64,000 nucleotides of DNA from Arthrobacter sp. EM1 (GCF_029964055.1 NZ_CP124836.1:1984001-2048000), one strand, 5' to 3'; positions 8,147-16,978 are shown, counted from the first letter of the stretch. Notes: generated from the sequence alone by a model not told the origin. Made by a program: numbers and translations.

Positions 8147-9826
8147 GTGCCCAAAGCCCCGCCCGGGCTCCTGACGGTGCGCAACTATAAGCGAATCTGG
8201 CTGAAATCGGATCTGATGGCCGGCGCGGCCCTCAGTGCCTTCCTCATCCCCACCGGAATGGCGTACGCCCAGGCCGCCGGGCTGCCGGCAGTCACAGGCC
8301 TCTACGCCTCGATCATCCCGCTGCTCGTCTACGCCGTCTTCGGACCGTCCAGGGTCTTGATTATCGGACCGGATTCCAGCCTGGCCCCGATGATCGCCGC
8401 AGCCCTCCTGCCGCTCGCCGGCGAGGATCCGGACCACGCCGTAGCCCTGGCCGGTCTCCTGGCGCTGATGATCGGCGGGCTGCTCCTGGCGGGCAGGATC
8501 CTCAGGCTCGGTTTTGTCACCAACCTGCTGTCCAAACCCATCCGCGTTGGCTACCTTAACGGAATCGCCGTGGCGATTATGCTCAGCCAGTTGCCTAAAC
8601 TGCTCGGCTTCCCGTCCCCCGGCGGCTCGCTTGTTGGCATCGCAACGGGCACCTTCACGGAAGTGGCACGGGGCGCCGTTCAACCCCTCGCGTTTTTGTT
8701 CGGCGCGGGCACCATCGCCGTCATCGTGGTGTGCCGTGTTCTGCCCTGGAAGCTCCCCGGCGTGCTGATCGCCGTCGTGGCGGCCACCTTGCTGACCGCG
8801 GCACTGAACCTGGCGCCGGCGCTCCCCACCGTCGGAGCCCTGCCCCGCGGCTTGCCGCTCCCGGCCCTCGGCGGAGTCAGCTTCGCTGACGTGCTGGCCT
8901 TGGTCGGCCCGGCGGCAGGCATCGCGCTGATTGCCTTTGCCGATACCTCGGTGCTCTCCAAAAGCCTGGCCGCCCGGAGCGGAGCGCACGTCAGCGGGAA
9001 CCAGGAAATGGGTGCCCTCGGCATGGCGAATCTGGCCAGCGGCCTCTTCGGCGGATTCCCAATCAGCGGCAGCACCTCGCGGACGCCCATCGCCCTCGAA
9101 GCCGGCGCCAAGAGTCCGTTGGGCGGAGTCTTTGCCGCCGTTCTCGTGGCGCTGTTTATGGTCCTGGCGCCCGGCGTCACATCGTACCTGCCCGCACCCG
9201 TGCTGGCAGGTGTGGTTGTGGTCGCCGCGGCGTCGATCTTCGACGTCCGAACGCTGCTGCGGTTGCTCAAGATGAGCCGGACCGAGGCCGCACTGCTGGT
9301 TGCCACGTTCCTGGGCGTCGCCTTTGTGGGGGTGCTGGAGGGGATTGTTGTCGCCATCGGCCTGTCCCTGATCGCCTTTGTCCTGCGCGCACTGGACCCC
9401 TACCGAACCGAACTGGGCAGCGTGCCGGACGTTCCCGGCTACCACGACCTGAGCCGGCATCCCGAGGGCCACCGGGTCCCCGGCCTGGTCATCGTCCGCT
9501 TCGATGCGCCGCTGTTCTTCGCCAATGGGGCCGTCTTCACCGATCACATCAGGATGCTCGTCGCCGGCACGACCCACCCCGTGCACTGGGTGATTGTCGC
9601 GTCGGAGGCCATCACAGGCCTGGACACCACAGCACTGGATGACCTTGTGGCGCTCGACGACGAGCTCGCGAGGGGCGGGATCAGCCTGGTCTTCGCCGAG
9701 ATGAAGGGTCCCATCAAGGACCGGCTGATCCGGTTTGGGGCCAGCAGCCGGTTTGGCCCGGAACACTTCTACCCCACCGTCTCCAACGCGGTGCGAAGCT
9801 ACAAGGCAGCCTTCGGCCTAGAGTAG
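8147..9826 (+). CDS. SulP (SLC26) family anion transporter with STAS domain
   Basis: About 559 residues. The GTG at 8147 has GGGGAG five bases upstream; an earlier GTG at 8132 is possible. The N-terminal sulfate-transporter signature is clear (IPTGMAYAQAAGLPAVTGLYASI), followed by about ten further membrane helices, the conserved FADTSVLSKSLAARSG segment and SGSTSRTPIA. From about residue 440 there is a C-terminal STAS domain (PGLVIVRFDAPLFFANGAVF... ITGLDTTALDDL). Family members carry sulfate, bicarbonate or dicarboxylates. It lies close after the EEP-family gene. Confidence 0.92.
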   Translation: MPKAPPGLLTVRNYKRIWLKSDLMAGAALSAFLIPTGMAYAQAAGLPAVTGLYASIIPLLVYAVFGPSRVLIIGPDSSLAPMIAAALLPLAGEDPDHAVALAGLLALMIGGLLLAGRILRLGFVTNLLSKPIRVGYLNGIAVAIMLSQLPKLLGFPSPGGSLVGIATGTFTEVARGAVQPLAFLFGAGTIAVIVVCRVLPWKLPGVLIAVVAATLLTAALNLAPALPTVGALPRGLPLPALGGVSFADVLALVGPAAGIALIAFADTSVLSKSLAARSGAHVSGNQEMGALGMANLASGLFGGFPISGSTSRTPIALEAGAKSPLGGVFAAVLVALFMVLAPGVTSYLPAPVLAGVVVVAAASIFDVRTLLRLLKMSRTEAALLVATFLGVAFVGVLEGIVVAIGLSLIAFVLRALDPYRTELGSVPDVPGYHDLSRHPEGHRVPGLVIVRFDAPLFFANGAVFTDHIRMLVAGTTHPVHWVIVASEAITGLDTTALDDLVALDDELARGGISLVFAEMKGPIKDRLIRFGASSRFGPEHFYPTVSNAVRSYKAAFGLE

Positions 9827-9966
9827 GGCAGGGCCTCAGTCCTGCAACGTGATCACGTCGATCGTGCCGTCCGGCCTGACCGTCACGAGTACACGGCGTC
9901 CGCTCACGCCCTGGAGTTCACCGACCTGCCCGATGGCGTGGGTGCGGGCCCGCCGTCATGGTGCCT

Positions 9967-10620
9967 TTAGGCCCCACCCCGCCCTGACCTGCTGTTTCGC
10001 CGTCGGATTCCCTTGAGGATAAGCCAGCCGGCGACGGCAGCCAAGGCAGCGTAGGCGGCAACGTTGAAAAAGCGGGAGTACTCGTCAATGAGCCGGTACT
10101 GCGCCCCGAGCAGTGCCCCCAGCCCGATTAGCAGCGCGTTCCAGATTCCGCTCCCCGCAACCGTGAACGCGCTGAAGGTGCCGAGGTGCATCCGCCCGGC
10201 GCCGGCAGGCAACGAGATCAGGCTTCGAACGCCCGGCAGCAGCCTGCCGAAAAAAACCGCGGACTTTCCATGACGGCTGAACCAGTCTGCGGCTTTTTCA
10301 CAGTCTTCCCGGTCCATCAGCGGGACCCTCGACAACCACCGAATGGACCGCTCCAGCCCCAGCCGCGCCCCCAGCCAATACAGCAGCAAGGAGCCAAGGT
10401 AGGCACCCAGGGTACTGGTGCCCAGCACGAGAGCCATGTTTATGCTCCCCTGCCGCGTGAGGAACCCCGCCAGCGGAAGGATGACCTCGCTGGGAATGGG
10501 CGGGAAGACCGTCTCCGCCAGGGTAAAGAGTCCCACACCCCATTCACCAAGGGCGTCAACTGCGCGCGCGGCTAGACCGGCCAGGCCACCCACCCCGTCG
10601 ACGCCATCGACAGCAGGCAC
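9967..10620 (-). CDS. DedA family membrane protein
   Basis: 217 residues if translation starts at GTG 10620. DedA/VTT motifs are present: F-P-P-I-P-S-E-V-I-L-P-L-A-G near the N-terminus, the E-x-x-G-x-x-x-G-like GTSTLGAYLGSLLLYWLGARLG segment, and G-R-L-L-P-G-V-R-S-L-I-S-L-P-A-G in the middle. These are thought to be lipid scramblases or proton-dependent transporters in the inner membrane. An open frame continues far upstream but is antisense to the DUF5129 gene and not real. The start is only 12 bp from the divergent gene at 10633. Confidence 0.86.
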   Translation of the reverse strand: MPAVDGVDGVGGLAGLAARAVDALGEWGVGLFTLAETVFPPIPSEVILPLAGFLTRQGSINMALVLGTSTLGAYLGSLLLYWLGARLGLERSIRWLSRVPLMDREDCEKAADWFSRHGKSAVFFGRLLPGVRSLISLPAGAGRMHLGTFSAFTVAGSGIWNALLIGLGALLGAQYRLIDEYSRFFNVAAYAALAAVAGWLILKGIRRRNSRSGRGGA

Positions 10621-10632
10621 TACGCTCGGGAA

Positions 10633-12087
10633 ATGGGAATCGTTCGGAAAATACGTGCTGTCCTCGCTCTCGTGTTGATCGGACTGGCGGGGACCGGTCC
10701 GGCGGCACAGGCCGTTACCGCTTCCGACATCGTTGTGGAGGACAAGGCGGGCGTACTTGACCAAAAAACCCTCCTGCCTGCAATCCGGCAGATTGATTTC
10801 TACCAGCCCACCAAGGTGGCCGTCTACACCTACAGTGGTGCGGCGTCGGATAACCTCAACGAGGAAGTCCTGCGCTTCGCCCGGTCCGAACATCCGGAAT
10901 GGATCAGCGAGGACGGGCAAAAATGGGCGAACGGGCTCTATATCTTCGCCCTGGACCCGGTGGGCCGGCATGTTGGCACGTACATGGGCGAGGACCGGAA
11001 GGTCTCGCTGGATCAGCGCGAGGACATCCAGAACGCTACCAAGGAGCTCTTTCGCGATGCCCAGTGGACAACCGGCACCATCGCCGGCATCCAGCGCGGC
11101 GCCGAACTGATCAACCAGCCCTGGTACCGGTCCACAGCCTTCCTCGTCGCGGCCTGGGGTGCCGCGGCTGCCGCCGTGGCCGGCGCCGCGACCTGGCTGA
11201 TCGTGCGGTGGCGGACCAGGCTCAGCAGCCGCAAGGAACAGGCTCGCGGCGACGCGAGCTACGCCAGCGTCAGCATGGACCTCCAGGTCACCGAACTGAA
11301 CGCCGGCACCATCCCGGAAGCGTCCCGCTACGGCAGTACAGTGCTGGAAAAGCACCGGACCTTTATGGCGAAGTACCGCACGGCCACCGGTCTCTCCAAC
11401 CAGGTCCATTCCTTGTCCGCCAGGGACCTCAGCCGCCGGCCGAACCTGAAACTGATCCGCAGCTACGCCGACGCCGCCGCCGAATTGGATGCCCTCGACG
11501 ACGTTATCGCCGACACCAATGCCCTGCTCAATCGTGGCTCCGTGTGGGCGCCTGCCTGGGACCGGCAGCTCGCTCCGTTCCGCGCCGACCTCGCGGCAAT
11601 TGAACAGATGCTCAGCAAGCGCAACGCCGGGGGCAACACGGCGACCGCAGCGGCCCTGCGTTCGTTCCGGGACACAAGCCACCGCGATATCGAAAGGTGG
11701 ACGGCGGAACTCGCGGACGGAACCATCAGCCCTGAGACGGCCCTGGACCGGCTGCGGGACGCACGCACCCAGCTCTCCGAGCTGCTCAGGGACCACGCGG
11801 ATACCGTCATCGCCGGCTACGCCAAAAACGAAAAGGAAGCCAACCTGATGCGCAAGGAAATGGAAAGCGCCCAGGCCGGCAGCAAAGCCAAGTACGGGCG
11901 TACCTACGAGCCCAGCATCCTTGGCACCGTGTACCCGGCCTACTACTTCTTCTCCGTTCCCACTTTCAACTCCGGTTTCAACACCGGTGTCAGCAGCGTC
12001 GGAAGCGCCCGCGGCGGCGGCGGCACCACCGGCTACGGCGCAAGCGGCGGAAGCTTCTCCGGGTCCGGCAGTTCATCCAGCTTCTAA
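10633..12087 (+). CDS. DUF5129 domain membrane protein
   Basis: 484 residues. A signal peptide spans about 1-27 (AVLALVLIGLAGTGPAAQA). An extracytoplasmic N-terminal domain resembles TPM/DUF5129 (VVEDKAGVLD... KVAVYTYSG... WANGLYIFALDP). A transmembrane helix near 175-195 (FLVAAWGAAAAAVAGAATWLIV) is followed by a long alpha-helical cytoplasmic region and a Gly/Ser-rich tail (GGGGTTGYGASGGSFSGSGSSSSF). That tail is typical of TPM-domain proteins. The family function is unknown; it occurs mainly in Micrococcaceae and relatives. Confidence 0.8.
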   Translation: MGIVRKIRAVLALVLIGLAGTGPAAQAVTASDIVVEDKAGVLDQKTLLPAIRQIDFYQPTKVAVYTYSGAASDNLNEEVLRFARSEHPEWISEDGQKWANGLYIFALDPVGRHVGTYMGEDRKVSLDQREDIQNATKELFRDAQWTTGTIAGIQRGAELINQPWYRSTAFLVAAWGAAAAAVAGAATWLIVRWRTRLSSRKEQARGDASYASVSMDLQVTELNAGTIPEASRYGSTVLEKHRTFMAKYRTATGLSNQVHSLSARDLSRRPNLKLIRSYADAAAELDALDDVIADTNALLNRGSVWAPAWDRQLAPFRADLAAIEQMLSKRNAGGNTATAAALRSFRDTSHRDIERWTAELADGTISPETALDRLRDARTQLSELLRDHADTVIAGYAKNEKEANLMRKEMESAQAGSKAKYGRTYEPSILGTVYPAYYFFSVPTFNSGFNTGVSSVGSARGGGGTTGYGASGGSFSGSGSSSSF

Positions 12088-12175
12088 CGGTTCGGCCGGA
12101 ATTGACCCTACCGGAGAGCCGAACTGCGGCGTACGCTCGAACTCCCGGGGTGCCGGGCAGCGAAGGAGTGATGCA

Positions 12176-12763
12176 ATGCACAAAGTCATTCTGATGTTTC
12201 AGGTATCCCTGGACGGATTCATCGAGGGGCCGGGGCAGGACCTGAGCTGGCATCGGGTCGATGAAGAACTGCACCAACATTTTAACGAAGAGCTCCGCGG
12301 CATGGGAGCGTTTCTAGACGGCCGCGTGACGTACGAGATGATGGCCGAGTACTGGCCCACGGCCGCCCAGGACCCGTCCAGCACGGCCCCGGAGATCGAG
12401 TTCGCCGGGATCTGGCGGGACATGCCCAAGGTCGTCTACTCCAGGACCTTGTCGAAGGCCGGCTGGAATACGCAGGTGGTGCGCGAGGTCGTTCCCGGGG
12501 ACGTGAGGCGGCTCAGGGAACACTCGGATGGCGACCTTGCGCTGGGCGGTGCAGAGCTCGCGGCGGCCTTCAGGCGGCTGGGGCTGATCGATGAGTACCG
12601 GATCTATGTGCACCCGGTCCTGCTTGGCCGGGGCAAGCCTTTGTTTCAGGCGGCCGATGACATCACGGCGCTCCGACTGCTGGAGAGCCGTACGTTCGGC
12701 AGCGGGGTGGTGTTGCTGCGGTATTCCCCGGAGCCTGCCTCCGGGCAGACCGAAGGCCGGTGA
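12176..12763 (+). CDS. Dihydrofolate reductase-like family protein (RibD C-terminal type)
   Basis: 195 residues with AAGGAG upstream of ATG 12176. It opens with V-I-L-M-F-Q-V-S-L-D-G-F-I-E-G-P and has L-D-G-R-V-T-Y-E-M-M, P-K-V-V-Y-S-R-T-L, D-L-A-L-G-G-A-E-L-A and the C-terminal E-Y-R-I-Y-V-H-P-V-L-L-G-R-G-K-P-L-F. These fit the YwjB/YyaP group of DHFR-like reductases, which bind NADPH but rarely act on dihydrofolate. The real substrate is unknown. It is a single gene. Confidence 0.88.
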   Translation: MHKVILMFQVSLDGFIEGPGQDLSWHRVDEELHQHFNEELRGMGAFLDGRVTYEMMAEYWPTAAQDPSSTAPEIEFAGIWRDMPKVVYSRTLSKAGWNTQVVREVVPGDVRRLREHSDGDLALGGAELAAAFRRLGLIDEYRIYVHPVLLGRGKPLFQAADDITALRLLESRTFGSGVVLLRYSPEPASGQTEGR

Positions 12764-12799
12764 TCCGCTGCCCCCAAGGCAACCGATCGACCGGCCTTC
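12752..12799. terminator. Possible bidirectional hairpin terminator
   Basis: GAAGGCCGGT (12752-12761) pairs perfectly with ACCGGCCTTC (12790-12799). The left arm overlaps the stop codon of the DHFR-like gene, and the hairpin also lies just past the stop of the convergent cell-wall gene. The loop is long (28 nt), so strength is uncertain. Confidence 0.4.
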
Positions 12800-12820
12800 A
12801 GTACAGTGCCTGCGGTTGTG

Positions 12821-13582
12821 CTAGCCGGCGCGGACGAACGTTATGGGCCCCGTGGCGGTCAGCCAGGACAGCGGGTGGGCCATGGTGGCGTTGACACCGT
12901 TCATGCCGCCGCTGATGGCCTGGCCGTTGCCGGCGTAGATGGCAACGTGGCCGGACTGGACAATGATGTCTCCGGGCTGGGGGTCGCCGACTACCTTCCC
13001 GTAGTTCATAAAGCCCATCGGACCAATGTCACCAACCGGGATGCCGGCAGCGTTCAGGGCCTTCTCGACCATCGCGGTGCAGTCCTGCGTGATGCCGACC
13101 TGGCCGTACGCCACGGCCAGAAGGGTGGCATTGACCCCGCCGGCAGCCGGGGCAGCAACAGGAGCCGCTGCCGGCGCAGGTGCAGCCTGGACGTTGACAG
13201 TAGCCTTCGCGGCGGCAGGGGCGGCAGGGGCGGCAGGGGCGGCAGGGGCGGCCGCACGGGCCGGTGCTGCGGGGGCCGCCGGGGCCGCGACGGGCTGGGG
13301 TGCCTCGACCACTGGCGCCGGGGCAGTCTCAACGACGGGGCGTTCGAAGGTGATCTGTACAGCCGAGTCCGCCATAACCGGGGCGGCGACCGCGCCCTTG
13401 ACATCGACGGAACTCGCGGGTGCGGAGTCGCGCTGGGCTGGCACGTCCGCTGCATTGGCGGCCATCGCGCCGCTGAAAACCATTCCGGAAGCGGCGGCGA
13501 AGACTGCGGCCTGACGGCCGATGGTGCGGCGGGTACTGCGAAGATCGTCGCGGTTGGGCGCGTGAGTGTTGCTGAAAGTCAT
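12821..13582 (-). CDS. Secreted NlpC/P60-type cell-wall peptidase with Ala/Pro linker
   Basis: 253 residues with a signal peptide ending near ANA (residues about 25-45), a low-complexity Ala/Pro/Val region (about 75-150) built from 9-bp repeats, and a C-terminal NlpC/P60 domain. Catalytic Cys168 lies in Q-D-C-T-A-M-V and His212 in S-G-H-V-A-I-Y, after GDPQPGDIIV. Such enzymes cut stem peptides in peptidoglycan. The upstream leader contains a ydaO-type c-di-AMP riboswitch, which commonly controls resuscitation factors and NlpC/P60 genes in actinobacteria. Confidence 0.9.
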   Translation of the reverse strand: MTFSNTHAPNRDDLRSTRRTIGRQAAVFAAASGMVFSGAMAANAADVPAQRDSAPASSVDVKGAVAAPVMADSAVQITFERPVVETAPAPVVEAPQPVAAPAAPAAPARAAAPAAPAAPAAPAAAKATVNVQAAPAPAAAPVAAPAAGGVNATLLAVAYGQVGITQDCTAMVEKALNAAGIPVGDIGPMGFMNYGKVVGDPQPGDIIVQSGHVAIYAGNGQAISGGMNGVNATMAHPLSWLTATGPITFVRAG

Positions 13583-13594
13583 TAGTTGAGCCTC

Positions 13595-13778
13595 TCCCAA
13601 TGCCTGCGGGGTGAGCTGTCGGATTCGGATGGGAGGCACCCGGCCGCACGCGGACCCGATCATGTCGGGCCGTGCGGCTTCACCCCAAGACCCCTGGAGA
13701 ACAGCGGGCCAAAAGTGGTTTCCCCGTCTCTGCCGGACGTTGCTGCGAGTTATCCCCGCGCCGCGGCAGAGTTAGGCA
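13595..13778 (-). ncRNA. ydaO-yuaA (cyclic di-AMP) riboswitch in the leader of the NlpC/P60 gene
   Basis: Reading the minus strand, the conserved blocks occur in order: GGCAGAGACGGGGAAACCA, then TTGGGGTGAA, then a stem around CCGCACGGCCCGACATGAT, then CATCCGAATCCGACAGCT followed by CACCCCGCAGGC and a purine-rich stretch just before the ATG at 13582. These are the class-defining segments of the ydaO motif. In this family high c-di-AMP usually switches expression off. The boundaries given are approximate. Confidence 0.85.
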
Positions 13779-13957
13779 ATCGGCTGGGGAGAGCCCGTCT
13801 CGGAGACAACAGGCACCTAACAAAGATAACGGAATGATCACAACATGTCACGTTGCGGTAACGGCGGACCGGGCTGCGGGGGCCCGCCGGCCCTTCCCGC
13901 ACGCGGTCACAGGCATAGGATGTTGCCAACACCGTCCCCCGAAGCAGAGGCCCGAAA

Positions 13958-14233
13958 ATGACCACTCCCCACGCCGCCCGGCCCGCTGTGGCAATCTGCC
14001 AGCTCAGTAACCAGCCGTTGGCGGACTTCAGTGTCAACACCGAACTGCTGGTCCTGGAAAACGGGGAAGTCCACGTTTCGACGTGGGACGCCGAGCCACG
14101 CGACGGCGGCTTCGATGTCCGCGTCCTGAATGACCGTGTGGATACCCTCGGCTTTATGGTGATCACGGATTGGGAGTTCTTCGACGAAAAGGCCTACGCC
14201 GTTGTGGAGCGCCGACCGGGCCACTCAGGGTAG
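13958..14233 (+). CDS. Small conserved-looking hypothetical protein
   Basis: 91 residues from ATG 13958. It has no membrane segment and is mildly acidic, with alternating strand-like segments (SVNTELLVLENGEVHVSTWD, FDVRVLNDRVDTLGFMVITDWEFF). I do not recognise a family. Codon use matches neighbouring genes, with G/C at third positions, which supports real coding. It converges on the AlkD-like gene. Confidence 0.6.
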   Translation: MTTPHAARPAVAICQLSNQPLADFSVNTELLVLENGEVHVSTWDAEPRDGGFDVRVLNDRVDTLGFMVITDWEFFDEKAYAVVERRPGHSG

Positions 14234-14255
14234 CTTGCCGGCCGGGACGTCCGGG

Positions 14256-14909
14256 TCAGAACTCCAGCTCCGGCCGGTGCCGTTCCATCTCGGCGAGCAT
14301 CAGGGCCACCGCGACGTCGGTGACCGCACTCTCGCCGTCCTGACCCGACTCCGCTCGGGGTGGCCGCGCCAGCGCCGATCGGGCGTGACGCACGAACCGG
14401 GGCCAGTCCCCTGCGCCGGTGCGGAGTGCGCGCAGCGGTGACAGCAGGGCCGCGCGGCGCAGCCAGCCGTCGGGATCCCGAATCCAACGGTCCAGGACAC
14501 TGTCGGCGCGTACCCTGCCGACGACGTCGAGCCCGGCGATCAGGGGACCAACGACGTCGATGGCCAGCGGATCAACCAAGGCGCCCAGCCGGGCACTCCG
14601 CACAAATCCCTCGATCCGGGTCAGGTCCGTATTGGTCAGCACGCCCACTTTTGACTGCAGCAGCACAACGGCGGCGAGGCGGCGTTCAAAGACCGGCACG
14701 TCCCACAGCTCGGAGCCCAGGGCGGTGATGTCATCATGGGTCAGTCCTGGATGGCGGCGGAGGGTGTCACGGACGGTTCCGCGGACGGCTCCGACCGATG
14801 CACCGTAGTACCGGTGATTGCTGCCGTGCCTGGCCTCAGCGTCCTCGGCTCGGCTCCACGAGGACTCGCGCTGGAGGGCCGCGTCAATAGCATCACCCGC
14901 ATAGCTCAT
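14256..14909 (-). CDS. DNA alkylation repair (AlkD-like HEAT repeat) protein
   Basis: 217 residues, nearly all helical. Features of the AlkC/AlkD superfamily are YYGASVGAVRGTVRDTLRRH near the N-terminus, ELWDVPVFERRLAAVVLLQ, the DLTRIEGFV segment and W-I-R-D-P-D-G-W-L-R-R-A-A-L-L in the second half. AlkD enzymes excise N3- and N7-alkylpurines through HEAT-like repeats. The match is to the family, not to a tested enzyme. It is followed by its own hairpin-free gap, then a stress-protein gene on the same strand upstream. Confidence 0.78.
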   Translation of the reverse strand: MSYAGDAIDAALQRESSWSRAEDAEARHGSNHRYYGASVGAVRGTVRDTLRRHPGLTHDDITALGSELWDVPVFERRLAAVVLLQSKVGVLTNTDLTRIEGFVRSARLGALVDPLAIDVVGPLIAGLDVVGRVRADSVLDRWIRDPDGWLRRAALLSPLRALRTGAGDWPRFVRHARSALARPPRAESGQDGESAVTDVAVALMLAEMERHRPELEF

Positions 14910-14981
14910 GGGGATATTCTCCCGCAGACCCTGGGCTGTTGATGATCCGGACCGCCAGGGCGAGCCAACGGGCCCCGCTGC

Positions 14982-15440
14982 TCAGGACTCCTTGGGCCGG
15001 ACAACGAGCACAGGGCAGGGCGCGTGATTGATGATCTGTGTTGCCACCGATCCCAGGTGCAGCCCGGGGAATCCGCCGTGACCACGGGCCCCCACGATAA
15101 CGAGGTCGGCAGCCTTGGCGGCGTCGAGCAATGCAGACGCCGCCGAATCGCCGTGAACGACTTCTCCACTGGCTGCCACGCCCTGGCTTTCAGCAGTCTC
15201 CAGGGCAGCAGCCTGCAACGTCTCGGCTGCGCGTCGGGGGGAGTCCTCTGCCACAACTTCGCCGGCGGCCGTTTCCAAAAGTGCCGGGTACCAGGCGAGC
15301 GGGGGCTTGCTCCAGGCGGTGATGAGGCGAATCCGGCCATTGCGGCGCTTTGCCTCATCCACGGCCCAGTTCAGTGCACTGTCCGAGTTCTCTGAGCCGT
15401 CAAAACCAACCACAATGACAAACGGGCCTGTACTGGTCAT
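14982..15440 (-). CDS. Universal stress protein (UspA family)
   Basis: 152 residues from ATG 15440 with GGAAAAG upstream. It starts F-V-I-V-V-G-F-D-G-S-E-N-S and ends with the ATP-binding signature I-V-G-A-R-G-H-G-G-F-P-G-L-H-L-G-S-V and CPVLVVRP. It is a single-domain Usp. Its C-terminus is close to that of the partial stress protein at the left edge, so the two are likely paralogues. Confidence 0.92.
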   Translation of the reverse strand: MTSTGPFVIVVGFDGSENSDSALNWAVDEAKRRNGRIRLITAWSKPPLAWYPALLETAAGEVVAEDSPRRAAETLQAAALETAESQGVAASGEVVHGDSAASALLDAAKAADLVIVGARGHGGFPGLHLGSVATQIINHAPCPVLVVRPKES

Positions 15441-15517
15441 GTCTTTTCCATTCTCTAGATTCAGTGGGCGAGGTGGGCGAGTCGGTCGTGGCGGGAGCGA
15501 AAGCCGGTGCCAGTGGC

Positions 15518-16030
15518 CTAGACCTCGACGGCGGGTTTCGGCCCCTTCGCAAAGGCTGCCTGGCCCACGTGCTGGAGGCAATCGGCAAGGGTGCTGACCA
15601 GCCGCGCCCCAAGGGTGACGGGCGGGTCCCAGCGGGTATCGACAATGCGGTCGAAGTCCTTGTCGCCGAGGGATTCCAGGAACTGCACGGTCTGCTTGTG
15701 AACCGCTTCATAGTATTCCGCCAGGAGCTCCGGGGAGGCTTTCACCGCGTCGACCTGGTCCGAAGTATGGCGGTATCCGGTGTCTTTGGCAGCCAAGGGC
15801 AGATCAAAACGATCCGCAAACCCCTCCGCAATCCAGACCTGTTCCAGTCCTGCCGCAGCGGCGAGTTGCGCGTCCTCCACCCGGCTGAGATGCCAGATCA
15901 GCCAAGCCATCGAGTTTCCGGTGCCCGCTGGCCGACGGAGGAGGGCCGTACCGTCACACCCGTCAAGGGTGTCTGCCACGGTTTCACGGAGCCGGCCGAA
16001 GGCGTCCAGCAGCAGTTCGTTGGGTTTCAT
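15518..16030 (-). CDS. DinB/DUF664 family protein (mycothiol-dependent transferase fold)
   Basis: 170 residues, helical, from ATG 16030 with GAGGGGA upstream. Metal-ligand His residues of the DinB fold are seen in W-L-I-W-H-L-S-R-V-E-D (first helix pair) and D-C-L-Q-H-V-G-Q near the C-terminus. A third ligand is likely in the E-Y-Y-E-A-V-H segment. In actinobacteria this fold includes mycothiol S-transferases and maleylpyruvate isomerase relatives; its own substrate is not clear. Confidence 0.8.
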   Translation of the reverse strand: MKPNELLLDAFGRLRETVADTLDGCDGTALLRRPAGTGNSMAWLIWHLSRVEDAQLAAAAGLEQVWIAEGFADRFDLPLAAKDTGYRHTSDQVDAVKASPELLAEYYEAVHKQTVQFLESLGDKDFDRIVDTRWDPPVTLGARLVSTLADCLQHVGQAAFAKGPKPAVEV

Positions 16031-16140
16031 CGAGTCCCCTCATCGAGTAGCGTCGCTCCGCCCCATGCTTGCACGGAGAACACTCCCCCGGATAGGGCCG
16101 AATCGATCCTAAGTCCGGCCTGATCTTCGATCCTGCGTCC

Positions 16141-16194
16141 CGCCTTCAGCACACGCCTTCAGCACACCGCCTTCAGCACACGCCGTCAGCACAC
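16141..16194. repeat. Four tandem copies of a 13-14 bp unit
   Basis: Units of CGCCTTCAGCACA(C) lie at 16141-16153, 16154-16167, 16168-16180 and 16181-16194, the last with one change. They fall between the DinB-like gene and the end of the exporter gene. There is no sign of coding or of a spacer-repeat array. Confidence 0.8.
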
Positions 16195-16213
16195 CTCCGC
16201 CGTGCGAACGTAT

Positions 16214-16978
16214 TCAGGAGAGCAGCGCCTGCACCGTCACGTAGCTTGCGACCAGCAGAACCAGGACGCCGAAACTTCGCTTCAGGACTTTGTCCGGGAT
16301 CCTGGTCCCGAGCCTGCCGGCAAGGAGGGACGTGACCATGGCCGCGCCGGCGAAGGCGGACGTCACGGCCCAGTCGATCTGCAGGTCCCCGAGGTGTGCA
16401 GCAAAGCCGGCCACCGAGTTGATCACGATGATCACCAGTGAGGTGCCAACGGTCACAGCCATCGGCAGGCCCAGGACAAGGGTCAGGGCGGGGACGATCA
16501 GGAAGCCGCCCCCCACTCCGAGGAGACCGGTCAGGAACCCCACGACGGCACCGGTGGCGATTGCCTTGGGCAGGCAGCTGCGCCAGTTGACGCCTCCGCC
16601 GGGCAAGGCGCAGGAACCGCCGGACGCCTTGGACGGAAGCATCATCCGGATCCCGGCGAGGACCATAATGGCGGCGAAGGCGAGCAGCAAAACCTTCGGG
16701 TCGAGGAGCCGGTTAACGAAAGCACCAAGATACGCGGTAGCCGTGCCGGCTGCGCCGATGATAAGAGCCAGCCGCCAGTTCACACCGCCCCGCAGCCGGG
16801 GCAACACCGCGACGGCGGAGGATGCTCCGACCACAACCAGCGACGTCGGGATTGCCGCACTCAGCGGCAGCCCCACCCCGTAGACGAGGGCGGGGACGGC
16901 CAGGATGGACCCGCCGCCGCCAACCAAGCCCAGCAGGCCGCCGACGATCAGTCCGAACGCCGCCGCGGTGATGATCAC
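16214..16978 (-). CDS. TSUP (TauE/SafE) family sulfite/thiosulfate-type exporter
   Basis: 254 residues with about eight membrane helices. TSUP repeats are clear: the first half starts G-L-I-V-G-G-L-L-G-L-V-G-G-G-G-S-I-L-A-V-P-A-L and the second half has G-F-L-T-G-L-L-G-V-G-G-G-F-L-I-V-P-A-L. These are inner-membrane carriers of sulfite, sulfoacetate or thiosulfate. The ATG overlaps the stop of the upstream rhodanese gene by 4 bp, so the two are translationally coupled and form part of the sulfur-handling locus. Confidence 0.92.
   Translation of the reverse strand: MIITAAAFGLIVGGLLGLVGGGGSILAVPALVYGVGLPLSAAIPTSLVVVGASSAVAVLPRLRGGVNWRLALIIGAAGTATAYLGAFVNRLLDPKVLLLAFAAIMVLAGIRMMLPSKASGGSCALPGGGVNWRSCLPKAIATGAVVGFLTGLLGVGGGFLIVPALTLVLGLPMAVTVGTSLVIIVINSVAGFAAHLGDLQIDWAVTSAFAGAAMVTSLLAGRLGTRIPDKVLKRSFGVLVLLVASYVTVQALLS

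Noticed and set aside
7958..9766. A 602-codon open frame antisense to the SulP gene, with a Gly/Gln/Arg/His-rich product
   Set aside because: It mirrors the codon bias of the real gene on the other strand; the product is low in hydrophobic residues, has no motif, and the plus strand has a full SulP/STAS protein.
9836..9958. Minus-strand stretch encoding about 39 residues ending VRPDGTIDVITLQD
   Set aside because: No start codon or ribosome site is convincing and an in-frame stop closes it upstream; it may be a decayed fragment, but support is too weak for a feature.
10621..11796. Long upstream extension of the DedA frame
   Set aside because: It lies wholly antisense to the DUF5129 gene, and the DedA fold is complete from 10620 downwards.
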